This document shows positions 16,401 through 22,940 of a stretch of DNA of 26,210 nt, in pieces (position 1 is the stretch's first letter; each line of letters opens with the position of its first letter). The notes beneath the pieces are model-generated. The model was not told where the DNA came from, searched no databases, and worked only from the letters and a program-made list of their open reading frames with translations. The stretch covers positions 1 to 26,210 of the forward strand of contig NZ_UPZP01000024.1 of NCBI RefSeq assembly GCF_900538805.1, read 5' to 3'. Source of the stretch: an uncultured Dialister sp. (GTDB lineage: Bacteria; Bacillota; Negativicutes; Veillonellales; Dialisteraceae). A program made the position numbers and the translations under genes.

Positions 16401-17306
16401 GACCTTCTTACGGAAGAGGAAAAGGAAGCACTGGACAGGAAGGGCACCGAAGAAATCCTTCCGTCGCCAAAGGAAGAAAACAGGGAAGAAAAAACGGAAC
16501 TTTCCCATTTCCTCACCCATCTTCCCTGCAAAGCGCCGGGCTGGATGGACGCCCAGCTCTCCTGGACCTACGGCCACAGAGGCGCCCTGGAAACGCCGGC
16601 CAAACTCACCGCCACCGCCGCCGTACACCTCCGGGAACTGGCGGAATACAAGGAAAGCGATGAACCGCCTCTGCCATCGGTGATTCTGGCGCAGGACGGA
16701 GACGACGCCCTGGACGCCGACTATGCGGCGCCGCCCCTCTTCCTCTCCGGAGATGAAACGAAATACCAGGGCACCTCCTTCGGCACCCTCATGCACAGGG
16801 CCATGGAAATGATAGACTTCACCACCCTTCCGGCAGAGGAAGCTGCCATAGAATCCGCCCTCCACGGGCTGGTGGAAAAGAAAGTATTCACCGAAGAAGA
16901 AGGACATATCCTTCTATCCGGAAAAAGGAAACCCACCCCTGTCTCCTCCCTCCTGACCTTCGCCAGAGGTCCTTTGGCGGAAAAAATGAAAACCGCCTCT
17001 GCCATTCGGAAAGAAATGCCCTTCTCCATCCTCCTCCCCGCCCGTTCCTTCTATCCCGACTGCGAAGAAGGCGAAAACATCTTCCTCCAGGGCGTCATGG
17101 ACTGCCTTCTGGAATACGAAAAAGACTTCATCATCATCGACTACAAAACCGACCGCACCATGACGGAAGAAGAACTGAAAAACCACTACAAAATCCAGCT
17201 CCAGGTCTACGGAGAAGCAGCGGAAAAACTTCTGGGCAAACCGGTGTCCCACCTCTACCTCTGGTCCTTCACCTATGGGAAAGCTATAGAAGTGGAGAAG
17301 ATGTAG
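13449..17306 (+). CDS. addA: AddA (RexA) helicase-nuclease subunit
   Basis: AddA supplies the UvrD-type 3'-5' helicase and one of the two nuclease activities of the AddAB enzyme for double-strand break repair. The protein is 1285 residues, normal for the family. Visible motifs are Walker A AAAGSGKT (24-31), Walker B IDEYQDTNG (about 423-431), GDIKQSIYRFRQADP (about 450), IHKSKGLEFPVV (about 810), LLYVAMTRARDKL (about 883), and a C-terminal RecB-type nuclease with GTLMHRAME (about 1112), GVMDCLLE and IIDYKTDR (about 1228). AAAGGAG sits six bases before the ATG. addB and addA are normally adjacent or overlapping. Here a full composite-repeat copy separates them, so co-transcription would run through several hairpins. 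Composite-repeat copy 5 begins at the last base of the stop codon. Confidence 0.97.
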   Translation: MSNHWTKEQEEALSVRGKNLLLSAAAGSGKTAVLTERIARLVKDPKNHTDINELLVLTFTKAAASEMKARISQALSDALKEADDADDEGRIRHLEKQISLLGSAQISTLDSYFQSIIRQYFYLLDLDPKTRIISDENEEFLLEDDVLSSVLERWYEKGNPDFLDTVDLFADRYQDRALKDMVLRIFHFASSLPFPEDWIRRLPDSYRIPKNASMDDLPWDKPVLEKLISLSEKIMDSYRQIFAIMEMNPAAEAVYSEQMSGEYAYFSTLSSMKSWKDWFRLPSFAFARLKGMSKAQAEAFHFAKSADFTNSEDAETIKNLRESAKKLWQKEIAPFAQIPEKQWIEETAAMLPTVTVLSRLALDFSAALKSRKKQEGLMDFNDMEHYALDILLDRDNPAFTPEKAASFPSAAALSIRSRFKEVMIDEYQDTNGVQELITTLVSTGNNRFMVGDIKQSIYRFRQADPTIFLEKYHEYSLEKDAPSHRIDLNRNFRSDAAILSSINFIFRQMMTRKTLELDYGDAEALYAGRHEEKRPSAYVGGSVSIDLIDRKDMEEADVSDDVKDMENMALEGRLIARRIHEMMDGGMVMEKSGTFRPMKYGDIVILLRSIAGKGPQLMKVLEENHIPAVSDKEEDFMENGEVEILWALLKILDNPRQDLALAAVLRSYFVGLDEKDLTLLYLEKADLCETDLWSVLPSTVLSEEKEKKLRRFLTLYRDWRKNAMRDGTAPLLRRILGDTDYLTYVSGLSGGAWRAGHILSFYHLALERDSAPKSGLYSFLNYLSQLKKEKKSFKAQTVSSIPDSVHIMTIHKSKGLEFPVVFLADAQKEFNLRDTWQTAICHKDLGLGIQYYDKKNKVRWPSLYWYALREASRRENMAEEARLLYVAMTRARDKLFITAIKKDAAAELDRWTTSLASAGMGEELSPLPAHLIANAKSFLDWVMPAALHHRTMKEAWDRAGKIPSYRNDAPSDHSLFTFSITSQTDLLTEEEKEALDRKGTEEILPSPKEENREEKTELSHFLTHLPCKAPGWMDAQLSWTYGHRGALETPAKLTATAAVHLRELAEYKESDEPPLPSVILAQDGDDALDADYAAPPLFLSGDETKYQGTSFGTLMHRAMEMIDFTTLPAEEAAIESALHGLVEKKVFTEEEGHILLSGKRKPTPVSSLLTFARGPLAEKMKTASAIRKEMPFSILLPARSFYPDCEEGENIFLQGVMDCLLEYEKDFIIIDYKTDRTMTEEELKNHYKIQLQVYGEAAEKLLGKPVSHLYLWSFTYGKAIEVEKM

Positions 17307-17632
17307 GGGCCGCAGAGCGGCCCCGGGTTCAGAGGGTTCAAAAGGTTCAAAGGGTTCAGAGGGTGGTGGTATCACTTTCGGCGATAAGTATGAAGACAGC
17401 GTTACGTGACTTGCCTCCCCCATCTATGGGGGAGGGGGACCGCGTGAGCGGTGGAGGGGGATGGCTGCAGTGCAGCCATTCTCCCGCCGGGCTCGTCATT
17501 CTGAGCGAAGCGAAGAATCTCGGTACCCGAAGCATATGAGACAATCGGTAGTACATACCAGTCGGCGGGAAGCGGATAGCGGATAGCAGATAGCGGATAG
17601 CTGTCCTGCCAGCCCATCAGCCCACTAAAAAA
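17306..17632 (+). repeat. composite repeat, copy 5
   Basis: The most regular copy, filling the space between the addA stop and the terminator at 17627-17659. Modules: hairpin GGGGCCGC-AGA-GCGGCCCC (17306-17324), starting on the last base of the addA stop; four 9-bp units (17326-17361); a decayed mini-hairpin ATCACT-TTC-GGCGAT (about 17371-17385); a 94-base block (17397-17490) differing from copy 3 at one base and holding three hairpins; the GTCATTCTGA..GAAGAATC motif (17495-17519); the GAAGCATATGAGACAATCG motif (17529-17547); five 7-bp units GCGGATA (17565-17599); and 8-bp units (17601-17632). No gene is seen here. Confidence 0.87.
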
Positions 17633-17659
17633 GAGCCCCCCTCGGGGAGCTCTTTTTTT
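17627..17659. terminator. bidirectional terminator between addA and the binding-protein gene
   Basis: AAAAAAGAGC-CCCC / GGGG-A-GCTCTTTTTTT hairpin with runs of A and T on both sides. It ends addA (plus, through repeat copy 5) and the binding-protein gene (minus, stop at 17669). Confidence 0.9.
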
Positions 17660-17668
17660 GCACTATGA

Positions 17669-18493
17669 TTAGATGCCCAGTGCCTCTTCTGCGGTAGCCG
17701 GCATTTCAGGGAGCGGGGTTTTGAACCACTTTTCGTGAAGTTCGTTCAAGGTTCCCTTCTGTTTCAGGTCTGCAATGGCCTTATTCACTTCCTGCTGCAG
17801 CTGCTTGTTGTCCTTGTTGAAGCCGAAGGCGAAGTACTGGACCTTGGAATCCGGCACGTCCACCACGCGGAAGGCGCCTTTGCCGTCGGTGGCTACAAAG
17901 TAGTCCGCTGCCGGTTTGTCCAGGATGCCTGCCACAGCGCCGCCGGCTTTCAGTTCCATGATGATGTCGGAGGAGTGGTCAAAGTTTCTTGTCTTCATGC
18001 CCTTGTCCTGAGCGTAGTAAGCGGCGGTGGTGCCTACCTGCACAGCCACTTCCTGGCCCTTTGTCATGTCGTCCACGGAGTAGATGTCGCTGTCTGCCTT
18101 GGTGACTACGGCCAGTTTTGTTTCATAGAAAGGCGCAGCGAAAAGGATTTTTTCCGCCCTTTCCTTAGTGGCGGTCATACCGGAAGCGGTCATGTCCACT
18201 TCTTTGGACTGGAGGGAGGGGATGAGTCCATCAAAAGCGATGTTCCGGAATTCCACGTCCTTTCCCATTTCCTTGGCCACCGCCCTCACCACGTCGATTT
18301 CGTAGCCCGTATAGTCCTTGCCGTCCTTTGTTTTGAATTCAAAGGGTACATAGGTGGCATTGGTGGCTACCTTCAGCACGTTTTTGCCAGAGGCGGAGGA
18401 AGCGGCCTGTTTTTCGCCGCCGCAGCCTGCCATCATGCCGGCCGCCAGAAGGAGAGCCGATGTAACCAATACGCCTTTTTTCCACAGTTTCAT
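17669..18493 (-). CDS. amino-acid ABC transporter substrate-binding lipoprotein
   Basis: This 274-residue protein has a lipoprotein signal (basic start, hydrophobic core, MMAG|C with cysteine 24) and belongs to the family 3 solute-binding proteins that deliver polar amino acids such as glutamine, arginine or cystine to ABC importers. Family features: LKVATNATYVPFEFKTKDGK (43-62) with YTGYEIDVVRAVAKEMGK after it, DGLIPSLQSKEVDM (about 108-120), and GTTAAYYAQDKG (about 167). It would sit on the outer face of the inner membrane. The ribosome site GAGGTG precedes the ATG, and a strong promoter lies at 18538-18566. No permease or ATPase gene is adjacent, and terminators bound it on both sides, so it is transcribed alone and must work with components encoded elsewhere. 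Confidence 0.93.
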   Translation of the reverse strand: MKLWKKGVLVTSALLLAAGMMAGCGGEKQAASSASGKNVLKVATNATYVPFEFKTKDGKDYTGYEIDVVRAVAKEMGKDVEFRNIAFDGLIPSLQSKEVDMTASGMTATKERAEKILFAAPFYETKLAVVTKADSDIYSVDDMTKGQEVAVQVGTTAAYYAQDKGMKTRNFDHSSDIIMELKAGGAVAGILDKPAADYFVATDGKGAFRVVDVPDSKVQYFAFGFNKDNKQLQQEVNKAIADLKQKGTLNELHEKWFKTPLPEMPATAEEALGI

Positions 18494-18537
18494 AAAAGCA
18501 CCTCATTTTTATGCAATTTATACGAATTATGTAAATA

Positions 18538-18566
18538 ATTATACACATTCATTTCTGCTTTGTCCA
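18538..18566 (-). promoter_or_regulatory. promoter of the binding-protein gene
   Basis: On the minus strand TGGACA (18561-18566), 17-base spacer, TATAAT (18538-18543). Transcription would start near 18531, giving a 5' leader of about 38 bases. The -35 box abuts the T-run of the upstream yfbR terminator. Confidence 0.8.
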
Positions 18567-18608
18567 CCAAAAAATGGGACACAGTGAAATGATTTTCCTG
18601 TGTCCCAT
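18567..18608 (-). terminator. intrinsic terminator after yfbR
   Basis: An 11-bp perfect stem (ATGGGACACAG, 18574-18584; CTGTGTCCCAT, 18598-18608) followed on the minus strand by TTTTTT. It closes the five-gene run. Confidence 0.93.
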
Positions 18609-18612
18609 TCCT

Positions 18613-19203
18613 TTATCTTATATTCCTGTTCAGTTCATCCAGCGTTTCCGTGAAGCTCCCGGCGAAGTGGTCCATGAACCAGTCCACCTCTTCCATGTGG
18701 AGGGCCTTCAGCTTCTCCTCGGTGGACTTGAATGCTTCCTTGAACTCGCTGTTGCCGTCCCGGATTTCTTCCATACATTTCAGGTAGGCGCTCATGGTGT
18801 CCGCCGCCTTGGCCAGAGGCCAGAGGGGGTCCTTTTCCATGTCCACCACATAGGGCTTGTAGGAAGGCTGGAGGCTCTCCGGCAGGGTGCGGAGCAGCTT
18901 TTCCCGGGCCTGGTCTTCGATTTTCTGGTACTGACTCCGAAGGTCACTGGTGAAATATTTCACCGGCGTGGGCATGTCCCCGGTGAAGACTTCGCTGGCG
19001 TCGTGATAGAGGGCCAGGAGAGCTACCCTTTCCGGATCCAGGTCCTTGTGGAAAATGTCCCTCCCGATGACCGCCAGGCCGTGGGCAATCATGACGGTCT
19101 GCAGGGTGTGCTCCGCGTCGTTTTCGGAAATAGAATTCCGCATGAGTCCCCAGCGGGAAATATATTTCATCCGGGCCATGAAGGCAAAGAAGGGATAGTT
19201 CAT
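18613..19203 (-). CDS. yfbR: YfbR-type HD-domain 5'-deoxynucleotidase
   Basis: YfbR removes phosphate from deoxynucleoside 5'-monophosphates in the cytoplasm, helping balance deoxynucleotide pools. The 196-residue protein aligns along its length with the E. coli enzyme (199 residues): SRWGLMRN (16-23), SENDAEHTLQ (26-35), LALYHDASEVFTGDMPTPVKYF (63-84). The metal ligands expected for the HD fold are present: His32, His67, Asp68 and Asp135 (AKAADTMSAYLKC). Its ATG overlaps the end of thiD by four bases, so the two are translationally coupled. It is the last gene of the minus-strand run and is followed by a strong terminator. Confidence 0.95.
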   Translation of the reverse strand: MNYPFFAFMARMKYISRWGLMRNSISENDAEHTLQTVMIAHGLAVIGRDIFHKDLDPERVALLALYHDASEVFTGDMPTPVKYFTSDLRSQYQKIEDQAREKLLRTLPESLQPSYKPYVVDMEKDPLWPLAKAADTMSAYLKCMEEIRDGNSEFKEAFKSTEEKLKALHMEEVDWFMDHFAGSFTETLDELNRNIR

Positions 19204-20006
19204 TCCATGCGCCCCCAGTTCTTCCCGTAGAACCAGAAGTGGTGCACCGGGCCGTGTCCATGGCCCACGGAATCCACTGCCGCCTTTGCAATGGCTCCTT
19301 CCATGTATTTTTTCGCTTCCCCCACCGCGCCCACAAGGGAAAGTCCTTTGGCCAGGCCTGCGGCTATGGCGCTGGACAGGGTGCAGCCGGTGCCATGGGT
19401 ATTTTCCGTGGAAATCCGTTTTCCTGAAAATACATGGAATTCCTTTCCATCATAGAGAATGTCCCTGGCATCCTCCACGCTGTGGCCCCCTTTCACCAGC
19501 ACCGCACGGGGCCCCAGGTCCATCAGAGCCCTCGCCGCCTTTTTCATGTCCTCTTCATTTTTAATAGACAGCCCCGACAGCACCTCTGCCTCCGGGATAT
19601 TGGGAGTAATCAGCGTTGAGAGGGGAATGAGCTTTTCCTTATAGCTTTGGATGGCTTCCTTTTCCAGAAGCACGGCGCCGCTGGTGGCCACCATGACAGG
19701 GTCCACCACCAGAGGCACTTTATGGGAGGAAAAGAAATCCGCCACAGCCTCCACGATGGGAGAAGAGGAAAGCATGCCGGTCTTCACCGCCTTTGGCGGG
19801 ATATCGTCAAATATGGCTTCCAGCTGGGCCCTTACCATATCCACCGGCGTATTCACCACCATGGTGACGCCCTTCGTATTCTGGGCGGTTAAGGCGCAGA
19901 TGCAGCTCATGCCGTAGGTGCCAAGGGCGGCAAAGGTCTTAAGGTCCGCTTGGATGCCGGCGCCGCCGGAGGAGTCGGAGCCTGCCACTGTCAATACAGG
20001 TATCAT
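19200..20006 (-). CDS. thiD: hydroxymethylpyrimidine / phosphomethylpyrimidine kinase ThiD
   Basis: ThiD phosphorylates hydroxymethylpyrimidine twice to give the pyrophosphate half of thiamine. The 268-residue length is normal. It begins VLTVAGSDSSGGAGIQADLK, the family's N-terminal motif, and has the ribokinase-type anion hole and catalytic region HGTGCTLSSAIAAGLAKG near 212-229. VVDPVMVATSGAVLL (about 98-112) is the conserved ThiD core. AAAGGAGG precedes the start within the end of sixA, one base after the sixA stop, and the 3' end overlaps yfbR. No other thiamine gene or TPP riboswitch is seen nearby, so it may act in salvage. The fold also covers pyridoxal kinases, but the motifs favour ThiD. 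Confidence 0.93.
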   Translation of the reverse strand: MIPVLTVAGSDSSGGAGIQADLKTFAALGTYGMSCICALTAQNTKGVTMVVNTPVDMVRAQLEAIFDDIPPKAVKTGMLSSSPIVEAVADFFSSHKVPLVVDPVMVATSGAVLLEKEAIQSYKEKLIPLSTLITPNIPEAEVLSGLSIKNEEDMKKAARALMDLGPRAVLVKGGHSVEDARDILYDGKEFHVFSGKRISTENTHGTGCTLSSAIAAGLAKGLSLVGAVGEAKKYMEGAIAKAAVDSVGHGHGPVHHFWFYGKNWGRME

Positions 20007-20007
20007 G

Positions 20008-20481
20008 TCAGTCCTCCTTTTTCAGCTGCCGAAGGCCGGATGTGAAATAACCGATGAGCCTGCCCTGGTTCCACTTCAGGTCATAGTCAATGACCGCAAT
20101 GCCGGCCAGGTCAAATTTCACCGCCGCGCTGCAGGTGGTCAAAAGATAGGCCTGCAGGAAGGGATGATGGCTCACCAGGGCAATGGGAGAGCCCTCCTGG
20201 AGAATGTGGTTTCTCACCATCTGCCAGTTGGGCTGAAGCAGCTCGTCGGCCGTATGGATTTCCTCGGCAAAGCACTCCTCCGCCAGGATACCGGCGGTCT
20301 GCCTTGTCCGCACATAGGGGGATGTAAAAATCCGGATGGGATTTTCCTTAAGGAACCGGGCCAGTATGCGGGACGACCGGCGGGCCTGCCGCATGCCCTT
20401 AGGCGTAAGTCCTCTTTCCCTGTTTGTTATATCCTCTGTCTGGGGAACCGCTTCCCCGTGACGCATCAAAATAATATACAT
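20008..20481 (-). CDS. sixA: SixA-type phosphohistidine phosphatase
   Basis: This small cytoplasmic histidine phosphatase of 157 residues matches SixA in length. It has the RHG catalytic motif (Arg7-His8-Gly9 in LMRHGEA), GLTPKGMRQARRSSRIL (29-45), TSPYVRTRQTA (about 54-64) and the second catalytic histidine region ALVSHHPFL (about 101-109). In E. coli SixA acts on phosphohistidine of the nitrogen-related phosphotransferase system; the target here is unknown. GGAGGGAGA precedes the ATG. It lies 17 bases behind the GDYXXLXY gene and one base before thiD. Confidence 0.9.
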   Translation of the reverse strand: MYIILMRHGEAVPQTEDITNRERGLTPKGMRQARRSSRILARFLKENPIRIFTSPYVRTRQTAGILAEECFAEEIHTADELLQPNWQMVRNHILQEGSPIALVSHHPFLQAYLLTTCSAAVKFDLAGIAVIDYDLKWNQGRLIGYFTSGLRQLKKED

Positions 20482-20498
20482 AGGTCTCCCTCCATTCC

Positions 20499-21170
20499 TT
20501 ATTGCTTATCCTCCGTGTCCCTGCCTACGGAATAGGCATCCTTTTCCTTCCCGCTTCTTGCATATTTCACGGACAGATTCTTACCTACGGTGGTGTAGGT
20601 CTGCTCCACAGGAGAGCCATTGGCCAGCACCTTGGAAATCACCACCCTCCCGTCCTTGATATGCACCAGGGCGGTGAGGTCATTCTTCATCCGGGTTTCC
20701 GTCTTCTTCCCGGTCTTATCCTTCAGCTGTACCCGCTCCGACAGCTCCACCACCGACAGCTTCTTCAGCTGTTCCGGCAGCATGTACATGCGGTCCGCAG
20801 GGAATCGGAAATGCACCAGTCCGTCGGAAGCAGAAATCACCCGGGTAATGATGTACATGCCGCCGGGCTTCCTGTCCGACGCGCCGGTGAGCTCCATCAT
20901 GCCTTCACTGTTCTTGTCAAAGGACAGGTAGATTTCCTGCCCCTTTTCCGGCGTCACCGTGCCCTTCCAGGGCGCTTCGGTGAGGGGGATGTAAATGGGG
21001 AGATAATTTCTTCCGTAAAAATCCCCCTTGAAATCAATGGCCGCCGGCACCTCATATTCCGCCCCGTCCAGCATGGTGGAGCGGTAATCGCCGCGAATCC
21101 AGAAAAGGGAGCCCGCCTCAATCACAAAAACCGCCGACAGAAGGATGAGTGATAACTTCTTCGATATCAT
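20499..21170 (-). CDS. GDYXXLXY-type membrane-anchored protein
   Basis: This 223-residue protein has an N-terminal hydrophobic anchor (about 5-24, LSLILLSAVFVIEAGSLFW) directly followed by RGDY (26-29), as in the GDYXXLXY family, whose genes typically accompany DUF2157 or DUF4401 membrane proteins. The usual later Leu and Tyr of the motif are not well conserved here (STML). The rest looks like an extracytoplasmic beta-rich domain ending in a charged tail. The start overlaps the end of the DUF2157 gene by four bases, so the two proteins are probably made together and may act as a pair at the inner membrane. No biochemical role is known for this family. Confidence 0.83.
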   Translation of the reverse strand: MISKKLSLILLSAVFVIEAGSLFWIRGDYRSTMLDGAEYEVPAAIDFKGDFYGRNYLPIYIPLTEAPWKGTVTPEKGQEIYLSFDKNSEGMMELTGASDRKPGGMYIITRVISASDGLVHFRFPADRMYMLPEQLKKLSVVELSERVQLKDKTGKKTETRMKNDLTALVHIKDGRVVISKVLANGSPVEQTYTTVGKNLSVKYARSGKEKDAYSVGRDTEDKQ

Positions 21171-22573
21171 CGGGATCCCTCCTCTCCCTGATTTTCCTTT
21201 CTCTCAGGAACCGCTGTCTTCTTCCGGGTGGGAAGATAGAGGAAATAACATATCACCGCTGCCAGGATACCGATGCCCAGGAAGAAGAATCCCCTCTGGG
21301 CAAAGGTCAAAGCCGAGTCAATCACCCGGATAGCTCCGTCCCCCACCAGGAGGAACACACCGGCCCAGCTCTGCACCGCCCGGTCCGTCAAAAGGCCCCG
21401 GATAATGACGCCTCCCGCCAGGATACCTGCATAAATGGAAACGATAATGGCCGGCAGAGCGCCGGTAGTTTCAAAAATAGACACAATCGCCGAAAGACCC
21501 ATCACAAAAGGTGTGAGACCCGCCAGCACCGAAAGCCATTCCTTTTTCAAAGCGATACGGAAAAGAAGCACACCGTCCGCTGCCAGGAAAAGGATGAAAA
21601 TGAACCACAGTGCGTAGCTGCCGGAAATATCCGCCCACACCGCGCCGTAGGAGCCCTCCAGAAGCACCGCGAAAACCGCAATGCCGCCGAAGAAACGGAG
21701 CGCATCGGCCCCCAGGCCGTAGGAGCGGAAAAGGCCCCCCGCCATCCAGGTCAGCGCCGCCGCCAGGGAGAAGAAAATGGTCTGCCACAGCATATTTCCT
21801 GCGGACCAGAAAATAAGGAGCAGCACGCCTACCGCCCACACCCAGGAAAAGCACACCACCGCCCGGTCCCGGTGGCTCCGGAGCATGTGGCCCAGAATGC
21901 CCAGGGCAAGGAACATGTAAATCCAGGACGCCGCCTCCGGCCATCCCCTCACCGGCGCACTGTAGAAAATGCCGACAGACACGATCATGTAAATAATCCC
22001 CATGCCCGCCGACTCCGTCACCACCGTCATGATGAGAAGGAGAAAAGCGCACAGCGCAAGGGCACTGTACAAATCAGAGGACAGTTTGAAGGAATCCCCC
22101 ACCATCCAGAAAGCGCCGATGAGGCATATGCCATGGAAAGTGGCGGCCGCCTCCCGCAGGAACACCGGCACCCGGTGCACCGGCGGCGATTTCTTCGGAA
22201 GAAGCACTTCCTCCTCCGTTTCTTCGCCATCCATCTCCTTTTTCTTTTCCTTCGGAGACAAAAGGCCTTTATCCACCAGCGCCACCGCCGCTGCCAGAAT
22301 AAAAGACACCGCCAGCGGCGCCAGGGCCAGCAGGAACCGCTGGTCCTGGTCCAGACCGCTCCACAGGCTGGCGCAGAGAAAGAAAATGCCCCCTACGATA
22401 CACACCGCAGCCAGGATAAACAGGGCCTCCTTATAAGCCCTGCTGTCCTGCCTTTTATACCGGGAAAGAATCTTCTTTCCCGCATCCTCCGAAATCACAT
22501 CTTCCTTCACCCAGTGAGGAATCTCCTGCTTCAGCCAGCTTCGATTCGACATACCTATCACATCCCGATTCAT
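21167..22573 (-). CDS. DUF2157 multi-spanning membrane protein
   Basis: This protein of up to 468 residues opens with a DUF2157-type N-terminal domain (WLKQEIPHWVKEDVISEDAG, about 14-33, then KKILSRYKRQ). About ten or more hydrophobic helices follow, with a charged cytoplasmic loop near 135-150 (KEKKKEMDGEETEEE). The function of the family is unknown. Two starts are possible: ATG at 22573, or ATG at 22552 (MSNRSWLKQE), which matches the family's usual beginning and has GGGA ten bases upstream. I give the longer frame but favour neither strongly. It is the first gene of the five-gene minus-strand run and overlaps the GDYXXLXY gene by four bases. Confidence 0.85.
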   Translation of the reverse strand: MNRDVIGMSNRSWLKQEIPHWVKEDVISEDAGKKILSRYKRQDSRAYKEALFILAAVCIVGGIFFLCASLWSGLDQDQRFLLALAPLAVSFILAAAVALVDKGLLSPKEKKKEMDGEETEEEVLLPKKSPPVHRVPVFLREAAATFHGICLIGAFWMVGDSFKLSSDLYSALALCAFLLLIMTVVTESAGMGIIYMIVSVGIFYSAPVRGWPEAASWIYMFLALGILGHMLRSHRDRAVVCFSWVWAVGVLLLIFWSAGNMLWQTIFFSLAAALTWMAGGLFRSYGLGADALRFFGGIAVFAVLLEGSYGAVWADISGSYALWFIFILFLAADGVLLFRIALKKEWLSVLAGLTPFVMGLSAIVSIFETTGALPAIIVSIYAGILAGGVIIRGLLTDRAVQSWAGVFLLVGDGAIRVIDSALTFAQRGFFFLGIGILAAVICYFLYLPTRKKTAVPERKENQGEEGSR

Positions 22574-22583
22574 TCTATTCCAC

Positions 22584-22599
22584 GGCAGCCAGGGCTGCC
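22584..22599 (-). promoter_or_regulatory. short hairpin in the DUF2157 leader
   Basis: GGCAGC-CCTG-GCTGCC on the minus strand lies between the promoter and the start codon, ten bases before the ATG at 22573. It has no T-run, so it is not a terminator. It could influence translation or choice of start, but this is inference. Confidence 0.35.
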
Positions 22600-22608
22600 C
22601 TTGATTTC

Positions 22609-22636
22609 TTTATACTTCTTTCTTTATTCTATACAA
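22609..22636 (-). promoter_or_regulatory. probable promoter of the five-gene run
   Basis: TTGTAT (22631-22636), 16-base spacer, TATAAA (22609-22614) on the minus strand, with a start near 22602. It would produce one transcript for the DUF2157 gene through yfbR. Confidence 0.5.
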
Positions 22637-22790
22637 CCGCCGCAAAAAAAGCTATTACTTCATGACTATCCATATAGAAACAGCACCGGCGAAGTCCTCT
22701 CAGAAATCCTGCAGGCGCCCATCCATGGAGCAGGAGGGAGAGGACGGAAAGGAAGCTGCTTCGCTTCAGTGCACTGGAAAATGGAAAATA

Positions 22791-22855
22791 AAGAACATAA
22801 CGGCCAGGGGTAAAATGAGGGGCAGGACGGAATGCCTGCCATGTGGTATGTTCTT
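22791..22855. other. nested inverted-repeat structure, possible RNA element
   Basis: An outer 9-bp inverted repeat, AAGAACATA (22791-22799) and TATGTTCTT (22847-22855), encloses a hairpin GGCAGG / CCTGCC (22821-22840). The hairpin terminator at 22863-22898 follows within eight bases. The plus-strand layout (closed multi-helix element then terminator) resembles a small RNA or leader, but I recognise no known riboswitch class and see no clear promoter. Confidence 0.3.
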
Positions 22856-22862
22856 TTCCATG

Positions 22863-22898
22863 CAAAAAGGCTTCACAGCTATCTGTGAGGCCTTTTTG
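22863..22898. terminator. strong bidirectional hairpin terminator
   Basis: A 15-16 bp stem with one G-T pair (AAAAAGGCTTCACAG, 22864-22878; CTGTGAGGCCTTTTT, 22883-22897) and a four-base loop. T-runs are present on both strands. No coding gene ends here, so the transcript it terminates is unidentified. Confidence 0.75.
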
Positions 22899-22940
22899 TG
22901 GTGCCGGTTTCCCCATGGCACAGGCTGTATGGCGGCAGTG

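Noticed and set aside
15522..16907. 461-codon minus-strand frame opposite addA
   Set aside because: It is antisense to conserved AddA motifs, with a Gly/Phe/Val-rich shadow composition and no start context.
21149..22813. 554-codon plus-strand frame opposite the DUF2157 gene
   Set aside because: It is antisense to a clear DUF2157 membrane protein and its composition (His, Arg, Gln, Pro rich) is typical of a shadow of G+C-rich coding DNA.
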